64,000 nt of DNA, from the NCBI GenBank assembly GCA_937139155.1, contig CAKZPI010000034.1:1-64000 (forward strand). The letters run 5' to 3'. The notes under the pieces were generated by a model. It worked only from the letters and a program-made list of their open reading frames with translations. It ran no database searches and was not told where the DNA came from. Below are positions 16,701 through 23,421 of this stretch, one piece after another. A program made the position numbers and the translations under genes. Within the stretch, counting starts at the first letter, position 1. Every line of letters starts with the position of its first letter. Origin of the DNA: an uncultured Flavobacteriales bacterium (GTDB lineage: Bacteria; Bacteroidota; Bacteroidia; Flavobacteriales; JBLHRE01).

Positions 16701-17850
16701 ACTTCATTAGTAACGAAGAGTCTCCGTAGCTCAAAAATTGGTAGTCATTGGCTAAGGCCGATTCATAAACTCTGCGCCAGTCTTCACCTATGAAGGCGGC
16801 TACAAGCAAAATTAGGGTGGACTGTGGGAGATGATAATTGGTGATCAAGCCCTTGCAAACCTGAAATTCGTAACCCGGATAAATGAATATCTCAGTTTCT
16901 CCACCTAATTCCTCCATTTGGTTTTGGTCCATGAATTCTAAAACGTTTTTCAAGGAATCTTGAAGCACTGGAGGGGCTAAATGGTATGGGTCCGTTGCTT
17001 TTATTCGAAACTCAGTAATTCCTTCATGCAAAAGGGCTCCGAACCAGAACAGGCTTTCCAAACTCCGCATTGAGGTGGTGCCAACAGCTATGATTTTTTT
17101 CGCCTTTAACAGGGATTCAATGGTTTTTCGGTGAAACCATATCTTCTCGTTATGCATGGGATGCTGTGTGATGTCCTCTGTCTTTATAGGCTGAAAGGTT
17201 CCGGCCGAAACATGGAGGGTTAGGTATTCCATCGGAATGTCCTTGGATTTCAGTTCATGCATTACCGGTTCGGTGAAATGTAGTCCGGCAGTAGGGGCTG
17301 CCACTGCTCCCTCCATTTTTGAATAAATGGTTTGGTATCGCTCAAAATCTTCCTCCTCGGCCTCCCGGTTCATATAAGGAGGCAAGGGAATCTTACCAAT
17401 GGCTTCCAAAAGTTCGCTGAAACGCCCTTCCTTCCATTGAAAAGTCACCTCTTGATCGCCCGTGCGGGTAGCCTGAAGGTTTAGGGTATCATGGGTCAAG
17501 GTGGTTTCAAGGGGCCATCTTTTGGCATTTCCAATCATGCATTTCCAGGTACAAGATTCGGTAGCATTCATCACCTCCTCATGCGACCAAGATGGAGAAA
17601 GGGGCTCCAGCAGGAAAACTTCTATGCGAGCTCCCGTTGGCTTGTGTAGAATGATTCGGGCCGGAATCACCTTGGTATTGTTGAAAACCAGGGTGGATTC
17701 TTCAGGAAGCAAATCAGGTAGCTCCGGAAATTTATGGTGTGTGATCTCTCCCTTTTTGTAAACCAATAATTTTGATTTCCCTCTCTCTTTTGGAGGATGC
17801 TTAGCAATGCGATGGTCAGGAAGATGGTAGGTATAATCGCTGAGATTCAT
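16699..17850 (-). CDS. queA: S-adenosylmethionine:tRNA ribosyltransferase-isomerase QueA
   Basis: QueA transfers the ribosyl moiety of S-adenosylmethionine to preQ1-modified tRNA to make epoxyqueuosine, in the cytoplasm. The 383-residue protein has the family landmarks: N-terminal LPDHRIAKHPPKERGKSKLL, FNNTKVIPARI, GAVAAPTAGLHFT, LHVSAGTFQPI, the GTTSMRSLES loop, and NYHLPQSTLILLVAAFIG near the C-terminus. I place the start at ATG 17850 (MNLSDYTYHLPDHRIA). Thirty-six further upstream codons are open but are translated REP sequence. REP arrays touch both ends of the gene. Confidence 0.95.
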   Translation of the reverse strand: MNLSDYTYHLPDHRIAKHPPKERGKSKLLVYKKGEITHHKFPELPDLLPEESTLVFNNTKVIPARIILHKPTGARIEVFLLEPLSPSWSHEEVMNATESCTWKCMIGNAKRWPLETTLTHDTLNLQATRTGDQEVTFQWKEGRFSELLEAIGKIPLPPYMNREAEEEDFERYQTIYSKMEGAVAAPTAGLHFTEPVMHELKSKDIPMEYLTLHVSAGTFQPIKTEDITQHPMHNEKIWFHRKTIESLLKAKKIIAVGTTSMRSLESLFWFGALLHEGITEFRIKATDPYHLAPPVLQDSLKNVLEFMDQNQMEELGGETEIFIYPGYEFQVCKGLITNYHLPQSTLILLVAAFIGEDWRRVYESALANDYQFLSYGDSSLLMK

Positions 17851-17898
17851 GGCAGAGAATTTTTCCCCAATGCTTGGGGGAGGCCAAAAATAAGCCCT

Positions 17899-17966
17899 GT
17901 TGGGGCGAATTGCAATGGATTTGTCGGGGCGAATTGCAGTGGTCGGGGCGAATTGCAATTCGCCCC
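17899..17966 (+). repeat. REP array 5 (spacing 24 and 19 bases)
   Basis: Half-sites start at 17899 (GTTGGGGCGAATTG), 17923 and 17942. The last forms a palindrome GTCGGGGCGAATTG / CAATTCGCCCC whose final GAC is replaced by the A-run of the tRNA terminator. Unlike arrays 1-4, the unit spacing is 24 then 19 bases. Confidence 0.85.
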
Positions 17967-18002
17967 AAAAAAAAAACCTCGCGTCAAAGACGCGAGGTTT
18001 CC
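17967..18002 (-). terminator. Intrinsic terminator of tRNA-Val
   Basis: AAACCTCGCGTC (17974-17985) pairs with GACGCGAGGTTT (17989-18000) around an AAA loop. On the minus strand the stem is followed by a run of ten T. It lies 11 bases beyond the 3' end of tRNA-Val. Confidence 0.9.
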
Positions 18003-18011
18003 TAAAATCCG

Positions 18012-18086
18012 TGGGCCCTACTGGATTCGAACCAGTGACCCCCTGCTTGTAAGGCAGGTGCTCTGAACCAGCTGAGCTAAGAGCCC
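18012..18086 (-). tRNA. tRNA-Val (anticodon UAC)
   Basis: Read on the minus strand the 75 bases fold as a full cloverleaf. The acceptor arms are GGGCTCT / AGGGCCC with discriminator A. The D-arm is AGCTCAGCTGGTTCAGAGC. The anticodon stem is CCTGC / GCAGG with loop CTTACAA, giving anticodon TAC (valine, GUA). The T-arm is ACTGG-TTCGAAT-CCAGT. CCA is not encoded. Confidence 0.95.
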
Positions 18087-18165
18087 CTTAGATTGCTTTC
18101 TTGTTCTGAAAGCGGTGGCAAATATAAATCTTATTTTAACCGCTCAAAGAAAAATTTGAAAAAAA

Positions 18166-19950
18166 TTAGAAGGGGAAAAATTTCGGTATCAACCACACCG
18201 CAATCGTCCCAACTATCAAGCTTAAACCCAGCCCAGTACGGGTGAAGTCTGTGAATTTATACTGACCTGCCCCGTAAATCATGGCATTGGTTTGGTACCC
18301 AATGGGGGTCAAAAAACTAGCCGATGCAGCTAGCATTATACCGATTAAGAAGGGCATGGGACTCATTTCCAATTGATTCGATATGGAAATAGCTAATGGG
18401 GCCATAACTGCTGCCGAAGCGGTATTCGACATGATCTCAGTTAATATGGCAGTTACCGCGTATAAGGAGGCTAAAATCCATACCGGACCCAAGTCTCCGA
18501 ATTTTAAAATTAATCCTCCCGCCAAGGTCTCAGCCAAGCCGGTTTTTTCCATGGCAATGCCCAAGCTCAAAGCTCCCGCTAAAAGAAATACCACATTCCA
18601 GTTGATACTAGTATAAACTTCCTTCATGGCTAAGCTCCTGGTCAAAACCAAGGCTACCAATGCTATCAAAGCGGCTAATACTACCGGCACCCCTAAGGCA
18701 GCTGCGGTAATCATGGCCATCATTATGCCCAAGACCTTAAAAAACCCGGGCCGATTAAAGAAATTCACATCCTCGGCCGAAAGCATGGCAAATGGAGCCT
18801 TTTCCTCGGTTTCCGCCCGCTTGATCTGTTTTAAATAATGCGATTTGGCTCGAGCCAAAATAACGTCCCCAGCCTGTAGTTTTATATCGTGTAAATCATC
18901 CGAATAAACGGCCTCTCTATGGCGTATGGCCAAAGGTATGGCCCTGTATTTCCGACGGAAGTCTAATTGCCGCAAGCTCTTTCCCTCAAGAGATGAGTTT
19001 GAGGTTACAACCAATTCAATTTGAACGGTATCGTCTGGGTCATCTACCTCTTCTGTGTTCAGCTTTAAGCCCTCCAATGCAGTTATATGCCCCAAGGTCT
19101 CTGCATCGCACCTCAGCTTCAATTTATCGCCTACAGCCAAAACCATATCGCCCGCAGGCATATTAAAACGATTCCCGTTTCTGCGAATCTCTACGATATC
19201 TATGTCGAAGTCTTTTACCCAATCCAGGTTCATGATCGACTTTAAATGGGCCTTGCCTTCTGCAGTAATCTCTACTTCGGATAGGTAAACCGGAGCCCCA
19301 AAGGCCGCCTTCCAATCTCCTTCCGCCTTACGCACTGGCAACAAACGAAATCCAATCAAAGCAAAATAAGCCAAACCGGCCAATCCCATTACTGCAGCAA
19401 CTGGGGTCATGGCAAATAATCCTATCGAATCTATGCCGTGGTCTTCAGCTATTCCGTTCACTAAAATATTGGTAGAAGTACCCAACAGAGTTGACATACC
19501 CCCCAATATGCTGGCAAAGGATAAGGGGATAAGCATTTTGGAAGATGGAATGCCGGTGGACTTAGCTACCTGCAAAACCACAGGAATAAACACGGCTACA
19601 ACCGGAGTATTGTTTACAAATGCCGAAGAAACCGCTACGGCCAACATCAAGCCCAACATGCCCAAATAATAATTATGCTTCAATAGCCTGGAAAGCTTGG
19701 GTCCCCACAATTGCATAACCCCCGTTTTTAACAAGGCTGCTGATATGGCAAACATGAATGCAACGGTTAAGGTGGCCGGATTGGAGAATCCTGAAAGCCC
19801 CTCATCCACCCCCAAAACCCCTGTAACCACCAAGGCCACAACAATCATTAGAGCTATTAAATCAACTGATAACCATTCTGTTACAAACAGTATTAAGGCG
19901 GATATAATGATACCCACAACAATCCACGCCTCTAAGGTCAATGCTTCCAT
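18166..19950 (-). CDS. SLC13 family permease with two RCK_C (TrkA_C) domains
   Basis: The 594-residue inner-membrane protein has two hydrophobic halves of about five to six helices each, separated by a soluble region (about 210-385) with two TrkA_C-like domains. The SNT-type motif NNTPVVAVFIPVV (about 111-123) and its C-terminal counterpart MSNTASAAVMAPLAI are the substrate/sodium-binding hairpins of the family. Members with RCK_C domains include sulfate and other anion permeases; sulfate is my inference from the adjacent Rrf2 regulator. The start is ATG 19950; TTG three codons upstream overlaps the -7 box. Confidence 0.85.
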   Translation of the reverse strand: MEALTLEAWIVVGIIISALILFVTEWLSVDLIALMIVVALVVTGVLGVDEGLSGFSNPATLTVAFMFAISAALLKTGVMQLWGPKLSRLLKHNYYLGMLGLMLAVAVSSAFVNNTPVVAVFIPVVLQVAKSTGIPSSKMLIPLSFASILGGMSTLLGTSTNILVNGIAEDHGIDSIGLFAMTPVAAVMGLAGLAYFALIGFRLLPVRKAEGDWKAAFGAPVYLSEVEITAEGKAHLKSIMNLDWVKDFDIDIVEIRRNGNRFNMPAGDMVLAVGDKLKLRCDAETLGHITALEGLKLNTEEVDDPDDTVQIELVVTSNSSLEGKSLRQLDFRRKYRAIPLAIRHREAVYSDDLHDIKLQAGDVILARAKSHYLKQIKRAETEEKAPFAMLSAEDVNFFNRPGFFKVLGIMMAMITAAALGVPVVLAALIALVALVLTRSLAMKEVYTSINWNVVFLLAGALSLGIAMEKTGLAETLAGGLILKFGDLGPVWILASLYAVTAILTEIMSNTASAAVMAPLAISISNQLEMSPMPFLIGIMLAASASFLTPIGYQTNAMIYGAGQYKFTDFTRTGLGLSLIVGTIAVWLIPKFFPF

Positions 19951-19956
19951 AGGGCA

Positions 19957-19964
19957 CAAATATA
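19957..19964 (-). promoter_or_regulatory. -7 promoter box of the SLC13 gene
   Basis: TATATTTG on the minus strand is a perfect match to the Bacteroidota TAnnTTTG -7 element. Six bases (TGCCCT) separate it from the ATG, implying a leaderless or nearly leaderless transcript. Confidence 0.55.
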
Positions 19965-19966
19965 CT

Positions 19967-19989
19967 TACTCTATCGGATTAGTAGAGTA
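19967..19989. promoter_or_regulatory. Candidate Rrf2 operator
   Basis: TACTCTA-N9-TAGAGTA is a perfect inverted repeat with 7-bp arms (23 bp). It lies directly upstream of the SLC13 -7 box, where it would cover the spacer of the promoter. The gene for an Rrf2-family regulator ends 24 bases away. This arrangement is what a repressor site for that regulator would look like. Confidence 0.5.
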
Positions 19990-20012
19990 TTCTTTTTGAA
20001 AAGCTTGAAAAT

Positions 20013-20447
20013 CTAGTTTTCCCCAAGTTCAGACTCGCGGTCGATGATCTGCGCCAAATTGGAGGCCTTGAGTTTTTCAACGGTTTCATTTCGAACCTGT
20101 AGAAATACATCCCGAATTCCACAGGTTTCCTCGTCTTTGCATTCTTCGCACCGTTCGTAATACCGATAGGTAACGCAAGGCAAGAGGGCTATGGGTCCGT
20201 CGAATAGACGCATGATTTCTGCCAAATTCACCTCCTCAGGATCCTTGATCAGGTAATATCCTCCTCCTCTCCCCTTTTTCGAATTCAAATACCCAGCATT
20301 TTTCAGATCCAGAAGAATGGCCTCAAGAAATTTCTGGGGTATGTTTTGCTCCTCCGCAATGGATGAGATTAGAACAGGACCGTGCTCTTTCCTCTTAGCT
20401 AGAAAAAGCATGGCATTTATGGCGTATTTGGTTTTCTTTGATAACAT
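20013..20447 (-). CDS. Rrf2 family transcriptional regulator
   Basis: The 144-residue winged-helix regulator begins MLSKKTKYAINAMLFLAK, the usual Rrf2 opening. It has the wing segment NSKKGRGGGYYL near residues 55-66 and the LAEIMRLFDGPIAL helix. A cysteine cluster, C92 then CEECKDEETC (about 99-108), lies in the region where IscR/NsrR-type members bind an Fe-S cluster. Here the spacing is different, so cluster binding is only possible. The gene is directly upstream of the SLC13 permease on the same strand, with a dyad in between. A -7-like box TATTTTAG lies six bases before its own ATG. Confidence 0.9.
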   Translation of the reverse strand: MLSKKTKYAINAMLFLAKRKEHGPVLISSIAEEQNIPQKFLEAILLDLKNAGYLNSKKGRGGGYYLIKDPEEVNLAEIMRLFDGPIALLPCVTYRYYERCEECKDEETCGIRDVFLQVRNETVEKLKASNLAQIIDRESELGEN

Positions 20448-20490
20448 GAGCGGCTAAAATAGGAATTCAAAAGATTGCAGGAATAAATAT

Positions 20491-20498
20491 CATATTTG
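20491..20498 (+). promoter_or_regulatory. Candidate -7 box of the FAD/Fe-S oxidoreductase gene
   Basis: CATATTTG (one mismatch to TAnnTTTG) is followed by TGCCTCC and then the ATG at 20506. The context ATATTTGTGCC is nearly identical to that before the SLC13 start on the other strand. Confidence 0.45.
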
Positions 20499-20505
20499 TG
20501 CCTCC

Positions 20506-23421
20506 ATGAAAAAGCCCAATCTACCCAAGGAAAAATGGGACATCCTTCAGTCAAAGATTCAAGGAAGTCTCAGTCATTCAGATAGTTTAAGAAAGCTTTA
20601 TGCCACCGATGCATCGGCCTACCGGGAGCTTCCTCTGGGGGTAGTTTTTCCAAAAAATTCTCGAGACCTAAAGGTTTTGATTGATTTTGCCCGAAAAGAA
20701 GGGCTTTCTTTGATTCCGAGGGCGGCTGGAACTTCACTGGCCGGACAAGTGGTTGGAAATGGAATTGTGGTTGATATTTCTCGGCATATGACCGAAATTC
20801 TGGAAGTAAACCAAGAAGAGTCATGGGTATGGGTTGAACCGGGAGTAATACGAGATGAACTTAACCATCATTTGAATGAATACGGACTTTTTTTTGGTCC
20901 GGAAACCTCGACCTCGAACCGATGCATGATTGGGGGGATGATAGGAAACAATTCCTGCGGCTCTCGTTCTCTGGTTTATGGGTCTACTCGCGAGCATCTT
21001 TTAGAGCTTAAAGGATTCCTTGCCGATGGGTCTTTTATTCATACCAAACCCCTAAGCCTGGATGAGTTTCATGCCAAGTGCAAACTTGAAAATCTAGAGG
21101 GTGAAATTTATCGATGGTTTTCCAATACTCTGGGAAAGGAAGATTTCCGCCAAGAAATTGAAAGGGTTTTTCCGCACCCTGATATTCCGAGAAGAAATAC
21201 GGGTTACGCCCTGGATATTCTCGCAAATACCCAGCCTTTCGGCGGAAAGGAGGTATTCAATCTTTCAAGCCTTTTGGCCGGATCAGAAGGCACCTTGGTT
21301 TTCACCACCGAGGCAAAGCTCAATTTAGTGTCCACCCCGCCTGAGTTTAAAGCCCTGGTGTGCCTGCACTTCAATAGCCTAAACGCTTCCCTAAAAGGAA
21401 ATGTGGAAGCCTTAAAAGTTAAGCCTCAAGCTTGTGAACTCATTGATCACTACATTCTTGATTGCACGCTAAACCACTCGGTCTATGCTGACTATGCCAA
21501 GTTTGTGGAGGGTAAACCCAAGGCTCTTTTGGTGGTTGAATTGGCGGAAAACTCAGAAGAAGAGCTCGCCCAAAAACTTGAGGAGCTAAAAGAGGTTTGC
21601 CTCAAGCCTGAACTGGCCTATGCGGCTCCTGTGCTCAAAGGTGAGTCTATGACAGAGGTCTGGAACCTGAGAAAAGCCGGTCTAGGACTCCTTTCCAATA
21701 TTCCGGGGGATGAGAAGCCGGTGGCAGTGATTGAGGATACGGCGGTTTTGCCCATCGATCTTCCTGAATACATTGAAGAGTTTAACCAACGTATTTCGGC
21801 TCAAGGCTTGTATTGCGTGCATTATGCTCATGCCGCTACGGGTGAACTGCATTTGCGCCCCATCCTCAATCTAAAATCTAAGGAGGGCAGAGCTCAGTTT
21901 CGGCAAGTGGCTGAAGACATTGCCGCCTTGGTTAAAAAATATAAGGGCTCCCTTTCCGGGGAACATGGGGATGGTAGGCTCAGGGCAGAATTCATCCCAT
22001 ACATGCTTTCTGAAAAGGTGCATAAGACTTTTGTAGAACTTAAAAATGTATTCGATCCCAAGCGAATCCTGAATCCGGGAAAAATTGTGGAAGCTCCGGC
22101 CATGGACGAGAGTTTGAGGTACGAGGAAGGCCAAGAAACCCCCGAAATTTCCACCGTTTTGAATTTTGATAAATGGGATGGATTCATACGTTCTGCAGAA
22201 ATGTGCAACGGGTCTGGAGATTGCCGTAAAACCGAAATTTCTGGAGGAACCATGTGCCCAAGTTATATGGTTACCAAGGAAGAAAAACATACCACCCGGG
22301 CCAGAGCCAATATGATTCGGGAGGTGTTTTCAGAACCTAAGGTAAATCCGGCGAAAGCCTTTCAAGACCCAGGTTTGGAAGAGGTAATGGACCTTTGTTT
22401 GAGCTGCAAGGGTTGTAAGTCTGAATGTCCAAGTAATGTAGATGTGGCCAAGCTCAAGGCGGAAATATTGCATCAAAAAATTCAGGAGAAAGGGGGTAGT
22501 TTCCGACAATATCAATTCGGCCATTTTGCCGATAATTTCAGGAAAGGAAAATTAGCGCCCTCTATTTTCAATGCCCTTTCGGGGATGGGCCTTACCAAAA
22601 GAATTCTGGGGGTTCACCCAAATAGATCCATGCCGAAATTGGCCAAAAAAGATTTCTTCCAAGGGCATGAAGCCAAGGCGAATTCTTCAGGGAAGGAGGT
22701 GGTTGTTTTCATGGATGAATTTACCCGGTACCTTGAACCAGAAATTGGATGGGCTGCGGTGAAAGTTCTGGAAAGCCTTGGCTATTCCGTTCTTGTACCT
22801 AAAGCCCCAGAAAGTGGAAGGAGTCAAATCTCAAAGGGTTATTTAACGGAAGCCAGAGACCTTGCCAAGGCTCAGGTTGAACTGTTTGCGCCCTTTGCTG
22901 AAAAAGGAATCCCCATCCTCGGATTGGAACCTTCGGCGGCCTTGAGCTTTCGAGATGAATATCCAGACTTACTAAGGGATGAACTAGCTCAAAAAGCCAA
23001 GGAGCTTTCAAAACAGATTTTCCTATTCGAAGAGTTTCTTGCCCAGGAATTGGATGCTGGAAAACTGAAACCTTCCCAAATCAACAATACGGGTTGGAAG
23101 CTGAAAATACATGGTCATTGCCATCAGAAAGCCTTAACGAGAATTGGAACGGCAAAGAAAATTTATCAACTCATTGGAGCAAAAGAGGCCCGATTGATTC
23201 CGAGTGGTTGCTGCGGAATGGCCGGTTCTTTTGGGTTTGAAAAGGAGCATTTTGAAACCTCCATGAAAGTCGGAGAATTGGTGCTTTTCCCAAGCGTTCG
23301 AAACCTGAAAGAGGATGAAATCATGGTGGCAGCCGGAACCTCCTGCCGTCATCAAATATTGGATGGAGTCTCGAAAAAGGCGCTTCATCCGGCCGAGGTA
23401 TTGGCAAAGGCCCTGGATTAA
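20506..23421 (+). CDS. FAD-binding / Fe-S oxidoreductase (GlcD-GlcF-like fusion, D-2-hydroxyacid dehydrogenase type)
   Basis: The 971-residue protein joins a GlcD-like flavoprotein to a GlcF-like Fe-S subunit. The N-terminal FAD_binding_4 domain (about 40-200) has PRAAGTSLAGQVVGNGIVVD and GGMIGNNSCGSRS. The FAD-oxidase C-terminal domain (about 275-530) has HYAHAATGELHLRP and GEHGDGRLRAEF. Two 4Fe-4S centres follow (CNGSGDCRK and CLSCKGCKSECP, about 567-645). A C-terminal CCG-type domain ends with GHCHQKAL and PSGCCGMAGSFGFE. Such fusions oxidise D-lactate, glycolate or similar acids and feed electrons to the respiratory chain. The substrate is not determined. The 3' end overlaps the convergent DUF5686 gene by four bases. 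Confidence 0.9.
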   Translation: MKKPNLPKEKWDILQSKIQGSLSHSDSLRKLYATDASAYRELPLGVVFPKNSRDLKVLIDFARKEGLSLIPRAAGTSLAGQVVGNGIVVDISRHMTEILEVNQEESWVWVEPGVIRDELNHHLNEYGLFFGPETSTSNRCMIGGMIGNNSCGSRSLVYGSTREHLLELKGFLADGSFIHTKPLSLDEFHAKCKLENLEGEIYRWFSNTLGKEDFRQEIERVFPHPDIPRRNTGYALDILANTQPFGGKEVFNLSSLLAGSEGTLVFTTEAKLNLVSTPPEFKALVCLHFNSLNASLKGNVEALKVKPQACELIDHYILDCTLNHSVYADYAKFVEGKPKALLVVELAENSEEELAQKLEELKEVCLKPELAYAAPVLKGESMTEVWNLRKAGLGLLSNIPGDEKPVAVIEDTAVLPIDLPEYIEEFNQRISAQGLYCVHYAHAATGELHLRPILNLKSKEGRAQFRQVAEDIAALVKKYKGSLSGEHGDGRLRAEFIPYMLSEKVHKTFVELKNVFDPKRILNPGKIVEAPAMDESLRYEEGQETPEISTVLNFDKWDGFIRSAEMCNGSGDCRKTEISGGTMCPSYMVTKEEKHTTRARANMIREVFSEPKVNPAKAFQDPGLEEVMDLCLSCKGCKSECPSNVDVAKLKAEILHQKIQEKGGSFRQYQFGHFADNFRKGKLAPSIFNALSGMGLTKRILGVHPNRSMPKLAKKDFFQGHEAKANSSGKEVVVFMDEFTRYLEPEIGWAAVKVLESLGYSVLVPKAPESGRSQISKGYLTEARDLAKAQVELFAPFAEKGIPILGLEPSAALSFRDEYPDLLRDELAQKAKELSKQIFLFEEFLAQELDAGKLKPSQINNTGWKLKIHGHCHQKALTRIGTAKKIYQLIGAKEARLIPSGCCGMAGSFGFEKEHFETSMKVGELVLFPSVRNLKEDEIMVAAGTSCRHQILDGVSKKALHPAEVLAKALD

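Noticed and set aside
17851..17958. Upstream extension of queA
   Set aside because: It encodes REP sequence; QueA homologues start at the segment encoded from 17850.
18012..18086. tRNA-Val as an integration site for the REP island
   Set aside because: No integrase gene and no duplicated 3' tRNA fragment were seen near the other border.
21871..22290. Two minus-strand frames (up to 139 residues) inside the FAD/Fe-S oxidoreductase gene
   Set aside because: They are antisense to a strongly conserved enzyme region; composition is that of a shadow frame.
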